Assembly (NCBI GenBank): GCA_043775015.1
Contig: JAYVSV010000047.1
Location: forward strand, 1-64,000
Length of the DNA stretch: 64,000 bases
Direction of reading: 5' to 3'
Source of the DNA: CANJXF01 sp043775015
Lineage (GTDB): Bacteria; Verrucomicrobiota; Verrucomicrobiia; Limisphaerales; CANJXF01
Position 1 is the stretch's first letter. Each line of letters opens with the position of its first letter. The position numbers and the translations under genes are program-made. Positions 35,301-43,187 of this stretch are shown piece after piece. The notes under the pieces are model-generated. The model searched no databases and was not told where the DNA came from. It was given only the letters and a program-made list of their open reading frames with translations.

Positions 35301-35362
35301 CGGTGCGCAACGGAGCCTGTTACAAATGTTTGAATTGCGGGGAGAGCCTCGGCTGTTCGTAA
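32303..35362 (+). CDS. nrdJ: vitamin B12-dependent ribonucleotide reductase (class II)
   Basis: The 1019-residue protein is a large NrdJ. It has the N-terminal GSACFIQSVQDNMEDIM segment with a reducible Cys, the active-site stretch NPCSEYVFLNNTACNLASLN, and APTGTIAFLMDCDTTGVEPD in the barrel. A C-terminal extension (from about residue 830) ends in a zinc-ribbon-like CPNCG...CYKCLNCG. It makes deoxyribonucleotides from ribonucleotides using adenosylcobalamin, so the cell needs B12. The N-terminal 35 residues are Ser/Arg/Lys-rich and probably disordered. The start ATG at 32303 has only an A-rich leader. A candidate NrdR box lies 160 nt upstream and a strong terminator follows at 35505. Confidence 0.95.
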   Translation: MIDARDPVISSSKTSARRGANISSRSASSRKGNASKRTLRLERIFSDAKVKPFDQIEWEKRTAEITDDAGKVIFKQENVEVPKSWSVLATKVVVSKYFYGEQNTPERETSVKQLIHRVCRTIADWGIADGYFSKEDGEVFYDEMTWLCVNQCGAFNSPVWFNIGLFHQYGVGKNSAKGNWFFNRKTKQAERAPTQYEYPQGSACFIQSVQDNMEDIMRLAYSEAMLFKYGSGTGTDLSPIRSSKEKLSGGGRPSGPMSFLKVYDQVANVVKSGGKTRRAAKMNTLRDWHGDIEDFIDAKQREEKKAWALIEQGYDGSYNGDAYGSVMYQNENLSVRASDEFMQAALGGKEWWTRTVTNPKPLEKKDASKLLDKIAEGTWICGDPGMQYDGAIQKWHTCKGTEPIHSTNPCSEYVFLNNTACNLASLNLMKFKRADGVFDIERFKAAVRVFITAQEIVVDQASYPTKEIAENSHIFRTLGLGFANLGSLIMSYGFPYDSNEGRALAGAITAVMTGHSYEQSSEIASVTGTFDGYEDTRCSGVAKPVSKSNVESMLGVIKLHRDAVEQIQPSKEFTYLKDEARHCWDRALARGKESGYRNAQVTVLAPTGTIAFLMDCDTTGVEPDIALVKYKLLAGGGMLKMVNRGVGDALRRLGYSENQIAGILAHIEKHDTIEDVQENGATIASGLKTEHLAVFDCAFKAAKGKRSIGYMAHLKMMGATQPFISGAISKTVNLPNEATVAEIRNAYVEAWKMGLKCVAIYRDGSKRSQPLNTKRTNEGGANTNPESSRVNELENEITKLREVAGQPLRRRLPDTRSAITHKFDIAGHEGYLTVGLFEDGQPGELFITMAKEGSTIGGLMDSIGTLTSMAFQYGVPLEALLRKFAHQRFEPSGFTKNPEIRNAASIIDYVFRWLALNFIPGYREATTISSAQPELVMPGLEEELKKKINRPVPDLPLSEDTDIISLRPLKALSNGHAKSTSTGFVNQLDAPTCPNCGHVAVRNGACYKCLNCGESLGCS

Positions 35363-35504
35363 GATCGGATCAAGCCAACGTGGATTTCACCGTAGCGAAA
35401 ATGAAGGTCTTTCAGGAGCGATGGTTGAAAAAAGAAAAAGAAGCCGAGGCGCAACCTCGCCGTGGCTACCACCACCTAATCCGTAATTCTTAGTTTCCAA
35501 CCGC

Positions 35505-35538
35505 AAGCTGCGCGTGAAAAATTCATGCGCAGCTTTTT
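35505..35538 (+). terminator. intrinsic terminator after nrdJ
   Basis: A 14-bp stem (35505-35518 with 35522-35535, one G-T pair) closes on a 3-nt loop and is followed by ttttt. It lies 143 nt after the nrdJ stop. The rest of the gap to 36053 is AT-richer and holds only a doubtful small minus-strand frame. Confidence 0.8.
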
Positions 35539-35556
35539 AATTCTTGCTGGGCGTAG

Positions 35557-35754
35557 TTAATTCCACAGGAAAAGTAAGGTACGTTTTTTGATTTGATCGA
35601 CGATCAACGAATCAAAATTTATCATGTAGAAAAGGCAAATTCCGGCAGAAGCTACCGAGATCACAATTAAGAGTCTGGCGATGTAGCACAGTTTAAATCT
35701 TCGGGTTGGCCCGATGCTTGAAAACAGAGCTTGTGATTTCAATTGGCGTTTCAT
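35557..35754 (-). CDS. possible small membrane protein
   Basis: A 65-codon frame from ATG 35754 has a basic N-terminus and one hydrophobic segment (LLIVISVASAGICLFYMI), then a charged end. It lies in the gap between nrdJ and the caspase-like gene and is divergent from the latter. Nothing similar is recognised; it may be a chance frame in AT-rich DNA. Confidence 0.3.
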   Translation of the reverse strand: MKRQLKSQALFSSIGPTRRFKLCYIARLLIVISVASAGICLFYMINFDSLIVDQIKKRTLLFLWN

Positions 35755-36053
35755 AAAACAAACGCGTTCTTTCACATAGCCAAGGGCAAGCAATGCTTTT
35801 GGTATTGAGTCTTTGCAGTGCGAGGACTCGGATTCCTTTGACCGAAAAAACCGCGACCAATCCCTTTTTCCTTTCAGGAAGTCCACCTCGACGTGCGTTC
35901 AATCGCGCGTCCTGGTGTGCTTTCCTGAGGGAGGGTTCGCTTGGTCGCGGTCCCTGGTCGAAGGAGGTGCGCTGGGCGCGCCTTCTTCTTCCGCAACCTT
36001 CCAAGAAATCCGCGTCCGGGCACAACGCTCGGAAGAAACCAAAAATAAAACCT

Positions 36054-37733
36054 ATGAAAAGCGGGAAAAAAATTATGTGGACGTGGATCTACATCTTACT
36101 ACTGACTGCGGGGTCATTTAATCAATCGGCACTCGCCCAACGCTTCACTGCGTACGACCAAGTCCAGAAGGCTGAACCGAAATTAGTTCTGGCAGAAAAG
36201 GTGCCGCAATCCGGAACATTTTGGCTCGCTGGCGGTCCAGACGGTAAATTGCTGCCACCGTTCCCGTGTCCGCCACAAGATTTGGATGTGCCGATTTACG
36301 ATTTGGGATTTGGACAATATCTGGTAGATGATTCCAGCGTTGATTACGAGAGTCGGAAACAAGGTCCGTCGCTGGCATCTTCTGAATCATTTGGCCCGCC
36401 CAGTCCGAGCGAGGGCGGCGGCGAATCGGAACCAACGTCGTTCAATCCACCTTATCAATATACCAATGGATTTTGGCTTGAGATTTATCCTGTTGATGAT
36501 GCGAACGGCAGGCGCGTTTCGTTAAACAACATTCGCACCAACCTGATTTACAATATTGAGCAATCCACGAACCTCGTTGACTGGTCGATTTACAAGACCT
36601 TTGTAGCCGAGGACACGAATTTCGCTTTTATAATCTTCGATGATCAAAAAATGCGGTTTTTTCGCGGCGTCGAACTGGACGACCGAATTCAATTTCCAGA
36701 CTGGGATGATAGCATCGAACAGTTTTTATATTTCGACGTTTGGACTTCCATCGTGGGAACCTATCATTTGGAACTGTGGGGCGACGGCGACCTGATAGCG
36801 CAACTCGACGACGACGTTCCACCAGATGGATTTTTTGGAATTATTGATGGCAGCTACGATCCCAATGATTGGCCGTTCGCCGGATTTTACGCGATAGATG
36901 AGTGGGAGTTGCGCGTCACGGTCACGTCATCCGCTCAAGCATCAGGGGGAACGGGTCCTGCAGATGCCAGAGTGAAAAAGAAGTTTCGAAAACCCTATCA
37001 GAGCAGGAGAGGGATTACCGTCCAGCAATATGGAGCTTTAGAACCTATTTCCTTTTTAGTGCAACAAGAGGTTGACGATTACATGTACATCTATTTTCTC
37101 GCGAACTGGCAGGCGACTCGACAGTTTTCTTTGGGTATGACCGAGCTAAATGAATACACGACCGCTGCGCAGGTTCCGCGTTTGATGGGTGCGGGGGACT
37201 GGCTGCCGTTTAAAACCAACGTGCTCGGTAGCATGCTCTCCGATCTGCATTATTTCGGACATGGAGCAAATACCTATCTCGGGACCGGCGGAGATTTTTT
37301 ACAGCAACTTTCCCCGCTCGGCGTATCGCTGATCAGGCCGATGCGTTACGTCGCGCTGGATGGATGCCGGACATCAAAAAACACTGACCTGCTGAAAGCG
37401 TTCGTTGGCTACGGCAAAAAAGTGTCGAGAAACAAGATGATCAGCAAAGGTTGGATTCAGCGCTTTGGCTGGGGCTGGAAGGACGAAAAAAGAGTGGGCT
37501 ACCTGCTACAGGGATCACTCGTTGATGACCATTTTTATTTTATAACGGATTATCTATCGAGCCTGATCGTGCGGAGCCAAACGACTGGCTTGTTTATAAA
37601 CACCTATGAGCAAGCAATAAATTTTGGTCAGCATCCCAACGGTGGGGGATTTGGCGGCGTGAACAAAATACGTAATTATGAAGGCGATTCCATCAACTAT
37701 GTCGGTTGCTACGATTGTTTTTTCGACGAATGA
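36054..37733 (+). CDS. exported protein with caspase/gingipain-like His-Cys signature
   Basis: The 559-residue protein has a signal peptide (IYILLLTAGSFNQSALAQ). The N-terminal half is Pro/Ser-rich and then beta-rich, with IEQSTNLVDWSIY...MRFFRGVE, a motif frequent in secreted Verrucomicrobia proteins. The C-terminal part contains LHYFGHGANTYLG with His403 and YVALDGCRTSKN with Cys438. A hydrophobic strand plus His-Gly and, 35 residues on, a strand plus Cys are the pattern of clan CD peptidases (caspase, gingipain, CHAT). Peptidase activity is inference; overall similarity is not recognised. ATG 36054 is chosen for the signal peptide. The stop overlaps the start of the next gene (ATGA), so both are translated together. 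Confidence 0.55.
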   Translation: MKSGKKIMWTWIYILLLTAGSFNQSALAQRFTAYDQVQKAEPKLVLAEKVPQSGTFWLAGGPDGKLLPPFPCPPQDLDVPIYDLGFGQYLVDDSSVDYESRKQGPSLASSESFGPPSPSEGGGESEPTSFNPPYQYTNGFWLEIYPVDDANGRRVSLNNIRTNLIYNIEQSTNLVDWSIYKTFVAEDTNFAFIIFDDQKMRFFRGVELDDRIQFPDWDDSIEQFLYFDVWTSIVGTYHLELWGDGDLIAQLDDDVPPDGFFGIIDGSYDPNDWPFAGFYAIDEWELRVTVTSSAQASGGTGPADARVKKKFRKPYQSRRGITVQQYGALEPISFLVQQEVDDYMYIYFLANWQATRQFSLGMTELNEYTTAAQVPRLMGAGDWLPFKTNVLGSMLSDLHYFGHGANTYLGTGGDFLQQLSPLGVSLIRPMRYVALDGCRTSKNTDLLKAFVGYGKKVSRNKMISKGWIQRFGWGWKDEKRVGYLLQGSLVDDHFYFITDYLSSLIVRSQTTGLFINTYEQAINFGQHPNGGGFGGVNKIRNYEGDSINYVGCYDCFFDE

Positions 37734-38425
37734 AAAGGCGACATTTTGTTTGGATGTGCGTCCTTCTGCTCATCGGAGCAGGAGGAGTCTTGTTTTTTTG
37801 GCGACACAAAAGCGTTTCCGTAAAACCGATGGAGTCAGGAATCGTGCGGCGCAATTTTTTGATTTCGGAAAGCCGGACGCTTACGAAAAGGAACGAAATC
37901 TCTTTTCCACTCGATGAGCGGCCAGAAGTGCAGGTTTTGTATGCCTTCGCACAAAAAGCCAATCTTTACAACTTTGACCCTCAGGTTGTTCATCATTGGA
38001 CCAACCAGCGGCCATCAATGATCGTATTGGAAACTCCGACTCACTTTGTTGGTGAAATGGGCGGTAAGATTCACAAGATCAATTCTTTTTATGATGGCTC
38101 CGACGAAAGAGCGCGGCCCGAGGTAAAGAACCAATGGTATCAATGCGCCGGGAAATGGACGGAGGAAGAAGCCGTCGGGGAAACGTTTGATATATTGAGA
38201 CGGACGGGCGAAACCGCGCTGCTGGCCGAACTCCTCGAAGCCAATAAATACCGTTACGATAATGAGAAGATGAGAGTCAAGACTCCCTCTGGCGACACGG
38301 TGACAGTAACGCCCTTTCTAAGAGTCAGTCTTTACGACAAACGAGGCGTTATGCGTGTTCAAGCGGAATACCGAATGGGTACCAATGGGCCGGTGGGATT
38401 AACCATGTGGTTTTGTTTGCCCTAA
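37730..38425 (+). CDS. membrane-anchored protein of unknown function, coupled to the caspase-like gene
   Basis: The 231-residue product has a basic start and a single N-terminal membrane segment (FVWMCVLLLIGAGGVLFFW); the remaining about 200 residues should be periplasmic. That part has no recognisable motif; it is polar and mixed alpha/beta, with KNQWYQCAGKWTEEEAVGE and GVMRVQAEYRMGTNGPVG. The ATG at 37730 overlaps the upstream stop by ATGA, so the protein is made in step with the caspase-like partner and could be its anchor, inhibitor or substrate. The longer frame from 37706 is not favoured. Confidence 0.6.
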   Translation: MKRRHFVWMCVLLLIGAGGVLFFWRHKSVSVKPMESGIVRRNFLISESRTLTKRNEISFPLDERPEVQVLYAFAQKANLYNFDPQVVHHWTNQRPSMIVLETPTHFVGEMGGKIHKINSFYDGSDERARPEVKNQWYQCAGKWTEEEAVGETFDILRRTGETALLAELLEANKYRYDNEKMRVKTPSGDTVTVTPFLRVSLYDKRGVMRVQAEYRMGTNGPVGLTMWFCLP

Positions 38426-38578
38426 TTATTGGTGGCCGGAACAAACTCCAAAGTCATCATAACCCGTTGGATCGCCAAACCGCTCTGCCAACAGGATGTC
38501 GCAGCACGTTCTTCTGTGCGGACATCAATCGAGATTGCGACGATTTCAGCATGCAGTTACCTTTTCACTGTGATTGAT

Positions 38579-39586
38579 ATGACTGAAATCCAACCACGCA
38601 GTGACGCTGATTTTGTGACGCGAAAACCGCTTCCGCCCGATCGGCTGGATGCGCTTTCCCGCGACATTCTCGCTCTCAAGAAAAAGCTGAACGCGATCAT
38701 TCTCGCGCATAACTATCAGGTTCCGGAAATCCAGGATGTCGCGGATTTTGTCGGCGATTCCCTCGGGCTTTCGCAACAGGCGGCCAAAACGAACGCGGAT
38801 GTCATTGTATTTTGCGGTGTTCATTTCATGGCGGAAACGGCGAAAATTTTGAACCCGAACAAGATTGTTATTTTACCAGACAAAGATGCGGGTTGTTCGC
38901 TGGAGGAAAGCTGTCCCGCGCCAAAATTGAAGGCGTTGCAGGATACGAATCCAAATTTCTACACGGTCACTTACATCAATTGCAGCGCGGAGGTGAAGGC
39001 ATTGAGCGATGTGATCTGCACGAGTGGTAACGCGGTGAAAATCGTGAAGGCCGCCCCCAAAGATCGCGATTTGCTTTTCGTGCCCGACGAAAACCTTGGC
39101 GCATGGGTGATGGAGCAAACGGGTCGGCCGATGACGCTTTGGCGAGGGAACTGTTATGCGCATGTGGAATTTACCCATGCCGGAATTGTGCGCATTCGCC
39201 AGGAGTTTCCGGAAGCGCCACTCGTTGCCCATCCAGAATGCGTGAAAGCGGTTCGCATGTTGGCCGACGAAGTTTGCTCCACCGAAAAGATGGTTGATTT
39301 CTGCAAGCGCAGTCCGGCCAAAGCGATCATCATCGCCACGGAGGCGGGAATGATTCATCGCCTGCGCAAAGAATGTCCGGACAAAAAATTCATCCCGGCA
39401 CCGGTCGCTAATTGCCGATGCAACGAGTGCAAATTCATGAAGATGAACACGCTCGAAAAACTTTACGATTGCATGGTGAACCTGGAACCGAGGATCGAGT
39501 TGAGCGCTGAAATCATCCGGCGCGCGCGCCAGCCGATTGAGCGTATGCTGGAAATTTCGGCCATGCCCCTGGAAAACGCAGGCTGA
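38579..39586 (+). CDS. nadA: quinolinate synthase NadA
   Basis: The 335-residue protein has the NadA fold: AIILAHNYQVPEIQDVADFV, IVFCGVHFMAETAKIL with the first cluster Cys, VAHPEC with the second, and VANCRCNECKFMKMNT supplying the third. The 4Fe-4S enzyme condenses iminoaspartate with dihydroxyacetone phosphate to quinolinate for NAD synthesis. ATG 38579 gives the standard N-terminus; 50 upstream in-frame codons lie in the 153-nt intergenic stretch and are not protein-like. NadB and NadC are not in the window. Confidence 0.95.
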   Translation: MTEIQPRSDADFVTRKPLPPDRLDALSRDILALKKKLNAIILAHNYQVPEIQDVADFVGDSLGLSQQAAKTNADVIVFCGVHFMAETAKILNPNKIVILPDKDAGCSLEESCPAPKLKALQDTNPNFYTVTYINCSAEVKALSDVICTSGNAVKIVKAAPKDRDLLFVPDENLGAWVMEQTGRPMTLWRGNCYAHVEFTHAGIVRIRQEFPEAPLVAHPECVKAVRMLADEVCSTEKMVDFCKRSPAKAIIIATEAGMIHRLRKECPDKKFIPAPVANCRCNECKFMKMNTLEKLYDCMVNLEPRIELSAEIIRRARQPIERMLEISAMPLENAG

Positions 39587-39600
39587 CCAGCAGATCAGCC
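39581..39600. terminator. short hairpin between convergent nadA and deaminase genes
   Basis: ggctga (39581-39586) pairs with tcagcc (39595-39600), overlapping the nadA stop and filling the 22-nt convergent gap; it is followed by caacctttt. Weak as an intrinsic terminator, but no other candidate is present. Confidence 0.35.
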
Positions 39601-39608
39601 CAACCTTT

Positions 39609-40076
39609 TCAGTAAAGGATTTTGTCCGCTTTGCTCTGCCACTCGTTGAAGGCGAGAAGTGCTTCCTTGCGCATCAATTGCTTCATCGGGATTTTGCGTT
39701 TCTTCAATGGGAGCGGGATTTCTTTGTAAATAAAATCGTCGTCGAAACCAATTTGGGCGGCGTCCTGGCGCGAGTTCCCAAAATAGATTTTTTTGATGTG
39801 CGCCCAATATATTGCGGAGAGACACATGGGGCACGGCTCGCAGCTCGTGTATAATTCGCAGTCTTTAAGTTCAAACGTCTTGAGGCGCTGGCAGGCTTCC
39901 CGGATCGCCACGATTTCCGCGTGAGCCGTCGGGTCGTTGGTTGAAGTGACCTGGTTGTGTCCAGTGGCAATAACTTTTCCGTTGCGCACCACGACTGCGC
40001 CAAAGGGACCGCCTTTTCCAGCGCGCATCATTTGTTGCGAGACGCGAATCGCCTTCTGCATGAATTTTGAATCCAT
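39609..40076 (-). CDS. nucleoside deaminase, guanine deaminase (GuaD)-like
   Basis: The 155-residue zinc deaminase has TAHAEIVAIREA (metal His, catalytic Glu) and TSCEPCPMCLSAIYW (two metal Cys). It then has IYFGNSRQDAAQIGFDDDF and IYKEI, the C-terminal portion typical of Bacillus-type guanine deaminases rather than the tRNA deaminase TadA. It probably converts guanine to xanthine. It is convergent with nadA and 45 nt downstream of the dGTPase gene, consistent with a purine-related pair. Confidence 0.85.
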   Translation of the reverse strand: MDSKFMQKAIRVSQQMMRAGKGGPFGAVVVRNGKVIATGHNQVTSTNDPTAHAEIVAIREACQRLKTFELKDCELYTSCEPCPMCLSAIYWAHIKKIYFGNSRQDAAQIGFDDDFIYKEIPLPLKKRKIPMKQLMRKEALLAFNEWQSKADKILY

Positions 40077-40121
40077 AGATTTAATCTTCGAGAGAGCAGG
40101 GGATTGGGTTCGAACGGCGGC

Positions 40122-41273
40122 TCAAATTTTTAAACCGAAAAGGCGATGGTGCTCCTGAATTGTATAGCGGTCGGTCATGCCCGATAGATAATCACAAATC
40201 GCGCGGTTCCAACCTTCTTTGCGCGCACGTTTGCGAACGCGTTCGCCCATTTCCTCCGGGTGCTTGAGAAAATAGCGGAACAGCTCTTCGAGCATCCGAA
40301 CAGCGCGCAGGTTCGGTTCATGCACAACCGGATTGTAGTAAAGATTTTTGTAGAGATAGTCGCGCAATTCAAGATTCAGTTCGCGCCGTTTGGCGCTGTA
40401 GCGGACGAGCGGACGCGATTGCAGGCGCACGTCATCGGCCGATTTCACTCCCGCATCAAGGATCAATTTTTCCGTGGTCCCTACGACATCTTTCACATGG
40501 CCGTCGATCAAGCAGCGGATGATGAAGTAGCGACGACATTCGTCTTCCATTTTGCCATATTGTTTTTTCACCAACCGGCTTGCTTGATTCCAGAGGCGAA
40601 CGTCTTTGCACAGTTTTTTCTCCGACAACAATCCGGAATCGAGGCCGTCGTCGAGATCGTGGCTGTAGTAAGTAATTTCGTCCGCGAGATTGGCGACTTG
40701 CGCTTCGAGCGCGGAAGACTTGGCGTCAAAGCCGGCGCGTTTGCTTGGATGATCATAGCTGGTGTAATGCTTGACCAAACCTTCGCGAACTTCCCAGCTG
40801 AGATTCAGCCCTTTGAACAGCGGATATTTTTGCTCGAGCTCCTCAACGATGCGCAGGCTCTGCCGATTGTGTTCAAAGCCACCGTGAGCTTTCATCAACT
40901 TGTTCAAAACCACTTCGCCCTTGTGGCCGAATGGAGAATGGCCAAGGTCATGTGCGAGCGCGATGGTTTCCGCAAGGTCTTCGTTCAATTGAAGTGCGCG
41001 GGCAATATTCCGGGAAATCGCGGCTACTTCCATCGTGTGCGTCAGGCGGGTGCGAAGATGATCTCCCGTGCCATTCAGAAAAACCTGCGTCTTATATTCG
41101 AGTCGGCGAAACGCGCGCGAATGAATGACGCGATCACGATCACGCTGATATTGCGTGCGCCACTCCGGCGGTTCTTCGGGATACAAGCGGCCGCGGGTAT
41201 TGGCGCTGAATTGAGCATAAGGCGCGAGGATTTGACGCTCGCGCGCTTCGAGTTGAACGCGTGTAAAGGGCAT
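40122..41273 (-). CDS. dGTPase-like HD-domain triphosphohydrolase
   Basis: The 383-residue protein has the HD-domain metal motif RLTHTMEVAAISRNIA and AHDLGHSPFGHKGE, preceded by RDRVIHSRAFRRLEYKTQV, the signature of deoxyguanosinetriphosphate triphosphohydrolases. It also has DEITYYSHDLDDG with a further metal ligand. It matches the short Dgt-like branch rather than E. coli Dgt (about 500 residues). It would remove excess dNTPs, which fits its neighbourhood with nrdJ and a guanine deaminase. It begins 6 nt after ispH ends, suggesting co-transcription. Confidence 0.9.
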   Translation of the reverse strand: MPFTRVQLEARERQILAPYAQFSANTRGRLYPEEPPEWRTQYQRDRDRVIHSRAFRRLEYKTQVFLNGTGDHLRTRLTHTMEVAAISRNIARALQLNEDLAETIALAHDLGHSPFGHKGEVVLNKLMKAHGGFEHNRQSLRIVEELEQKYPLFKGLNLSWEVREGLVKHYTSYDHPSKRAGFDAKSSALEAQVANLADEITYYSHDLDDGLDSGLLSEKKLCKDVRLWNQASRLVKKQYGKMEDECRRYFIIRCLIDGHVKDVVGTTEKLILDAGVKSADDVRLQSRPLVRYSAKRRELNLELRDYLYKNLYYNPVVHEPNLRAVRMLEELFRYFLKHPEEMGERVRKRARKEGWNRAICDYLSGMTDRYTIQEHHRLFGLKI

Positions 41274-41279
41274 GAGAAA

Positions 41280-42503
41280 TCAGTTCGCTAACAATTCCTG
41301 AACGGAGACGCCGCGCAATTGGAACAAGCGCCGGATTGCGTCCTCGATTAAGTTGTTCGGGCAGGAAGCACCGGCGGTAATGCCGACGGTAATTTTTCCG
41401 GGTGGAAGCCAGTTTTGCGTTTCGACCTCAGTGTGATTGTGCTGGTCCCAATGGCGAATCATTTTTTCCGAAGCCATCATCGCCGCATTTTTGATAAAAA
41501 AGGTCGGCAGTTTTGCCTCACCCATTTCTGCAAGATGCGAGGTGTTGGAAGAATTGTAACCGCCGATCACCAGCAGTAAATCCATCGGCTCACGCAATAA
41601 TTTTTCGAGCGCATCCTGTCGGTCCTGTGTTGCGCCGCAAATCGTGTCGAAGAAGCGAAAATGTTTATCGACCTCAGTGTCGCCGTATTTTTTCATCATC
41701 GCCGTTTTTAAACGCCGTTGCACCTCTTCGGTTTCGCCGCGAAGCATGGTCGTTTGATTCGCTACTCCCACAGCCGAGAGATGGACATCAGGATCAAAAC
41801 CTTCCGAGTAAGCGCCTTTGAATTTCTCCAGGAATTCCTGTTTGTTGCCGCCGTTGAGCATATAATTACAAACGTAATCGGTCTCAGCCAGAGTGAATAC
41901 GACGAGATAATGGCCATTGGTAGCCGTAGCTTGGGAACTGGTCGCCTTGGTCTCTTCATGCCAAGCTTTGCCATGTATAATGCTGGTGACCGCTTCGCGC
42001 GAATATTGTTTGACTCGTTTCCAAACGCTCATCACGTCCCCGCAAGTGGTGTCCACGAGTTGGCAGCCTTTGGCCTCAAGCTTGGCTCGTGTCTCGACCT
42101 GTGTGCCAAAAGCGGGGATGATGACAACATCCTTTTTTTGCAAATGCTCAATTTCTTCATCCGTCGGCTTGGCCGAAATGGTCTGAATCCCGAGATTACG
42201 AATTTGATCATTCACTTCCGGGTTGTGAATGATTTCTCCGAGAATATAAATCGGCTGGTCCGGAAACACTTTTCGCGCCGCGTAGGCCAGATCAATCGCC
42301 CGCTCCACGCCGTAGCAAAAACCGAATTCCTTGGCCAGCTTGACCGTGAGCAAGCCGTCAGCGGATAAAACGTGGCCCTTGGCGCGAATGCGATCGACTA
42401 ATTCGCTGCGATAATGCGACAGCACCTGTGCTTGCACTGCCTCCATGATGTCCGGTCGGCGGAGATTAATTTTTTGCGGTGCGGCAGGCGCGTGCGTTGA
42501 CAT
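41280..42503 (-). CDS. ispH: 4-hydroxy-3-methylbut-2-enyl diphosphate reductase, long form
   Basis: The 407-residue protein is IspH of the long, cyanobacteria/plant-like type. The three cluster Cys occur in EFGFCYGVERA, VDTTCGDVM and DTICGATQDRQ, and GITAGASCPNNLIEDAI closes the protein. It makes IPP/DMAPP in the MEP pathway. The start at ATG 42503 is preferred over a TTG six codons upstream. The dGTPase-like gene follows after 6 nt, and tRNA-Pro is encoded on the same strand about 100 nt upstream. Confidence 0.92.
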   Translation of the reverse strand: MSTHAPAAPQKINLRRPDIMEAVQAQVLSHYRSELVDRIRAKGHVLSADGLLTVKLAKEFGFCYGVERAIDLAYAARKVFPDQPIYILGEIIHNPEVNDQIRNLGIQTISAKPTDEEIEHLQKKDVVIIPAFGTQVETRAKLEAKGCQLVDTTCGDVMSVWKRVKQYSREAVTSIIHGKAWHEETKATSSQATATNGHYLVVFTLAETDYVCNYMLNGGNKQEFLEKFKGAYSEGFDPDVHLSAVGVANQTTMLRGETEEVQRRLKTAMMKKYGDTEVDKHFRFFDTICGATQDRQDALEKLLREPMDLLLVIGGYNSSNTSHLAEMGEAKLPTFFIKNAAMMASEKMIRHWDQHNHTEVETQNWLPPGKITVGITAGASCPNNLIEDAIRRLFQLRGVSVQELLAN

Positions 42504-42601
42504 ACGCGAATAGATTAGCACCAGCCTAGAACTCGTCTAGTTGAAACGAAAAGTGCGCCAGCCGTGATTTTGATTGTGTGGAATCCCACATTTTTTGGGA
42601 A

Positions 42602-42679
42602 TGGTCGGAGCGACAGGATTCGAACCTGCGACGTCTTGCTCCCAAAGCAAGTGCTCTAGCCAAGCTGAGCTACGCTCCG
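42602..42679 (-). tRNA. tRNA-Pro (TGG)
   Basis: On the minus strand the cloverleaf folds completely: acceptor cggagcg/cgctccg, D-stem gctc/gagc, anticodon stem cttgc/gcaag with loop tttggga (anticodon TGG), T-stem gcagg/cctgt with ttcgaat loop. The discriminator A is followed by an encoded CCA (42602-42604). Confidence 0.95.
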
Positions 42680-42848
42680 TAACCGAAGAGTGCAAATCAT
42701 TGCACAGGATTTCCTCAGCGCAATGACTAATTTAAAATCCGCCGATGAAGGGGTTTTACTTTGAGCCGCCCCAAGTTCGGAAAAACCGATTTTTAACGGT
42801 TGCGTGGTTTTTACATCCTGCTACGCCATAAGCGATTGGGTGGCCGAT

Positions 42849-42878
42849 TTGACAACCTGCCCCATGTGCGATTAGATA
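42849..42878 (+). promoter_or_regulatory. sigma70-type promoter for the riboswitch-SPFH transcript
   Basis: A perfect -35 ttgaca (42849-42854) is followed after 17 nt by ttagat (42872-42877), or after 18 by tagata. Transcription would start near 42884, at the very beginning of the riboswitch P1 helix. Confidence 0.65.
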
Positions 42879-42880
42879 AA

Positions 42881-43029
42881 CCAGTTGCAGCCTAAGTCAT
42901 CCTGCCTTCCTGCAGGGTGACACGGGGGAACCAGTTCCACAGCAATGTGGATGGGGCGTACGATAACGAGAACCGTTATTGAGGTCACTTTCAAGACCTA
43001 GCCCGTCAGCTAACCTCGTCGGCAATTGG
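42881..43029 (+). promoter_or_regulatory. c-di-AMP riboswitch (ydaO/yuaA class)
   Basis: The leader carries the hallmark blocks of the ydaO-yuaA aptamer in the right order: gcctaa (for gcttaa) after P1, a 10-bp stem gtcatcctgc/gcagggtgac, cgggggaaccag, tggggcg, and finally cccgtcagctaacctcgtc before the closing strand. P1 forms from ccagttgc (42881-42888) and gcaattgg (43022-43029). Other helices seen are ccaca-GCAA-tgtgg and ataacg/cgttat. The class binds c-di-AMP and usually represses genes for potassium, osmolyte or cell-wall functions. Here it precedes the SPFH gene by 158 nt. The expression platform is not obvious; a ccaca-tgt-tgtgg hairpin lies just after. Confidence 0.88.
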
Positions 43030-43087
43030 AAGGGCGATCCTCTAGGACCACATGTTGTGGCACCCAAGATTTCCCCGTTAAAAAATT

Positions 43088-43171
43088 CTGTAGTGGCGCT
43101 CTATGGGCGTTGCTGGAGCCTTCAGTTCATTAACGCGCGGGCCAGCCGGCGGTTATAGAGCGCCACTACAG
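43088..43171. repeat. inverted-repeat element in the SPFH gene leader
   Basis: Perfect 17-bp arms ctgtagtggcgctctat (43088-43104) and its complement (43155-43171) continue inward with mismatches to gctgg/ccagc. The 84-bp unit sits between the riboswitch and the SPFH start codon, ending 16 nt before the ATG. No target duplication is visible. It would fold into a strong hairpin in the mRNA and may affect the switch. Confidence 0.75.
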
Positions 43172-43187
43172 AGCATCGGAGTAAAAT

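Noticed and set aside
35278..35493. Small plus-strand frame overlapping the end of nrdJ
   Set aside because: Most of it is in another phase of nrdJ; the free part is about 30 codons and ends just before the terminator, with no supporting signal.
40260..41291. Plus-strand open frame (343 codons)
   Set aside because: It mirrors the dGTPase-like gene on the minus strand, whose HD motifs are intact.
42680..42848. Second tRNA or other structured RNA next to tRNA-Pro
   Set aside because: No cloverleaf or known RNA motif could be folded in this stretch; the structured part begins only at the riboswitch.
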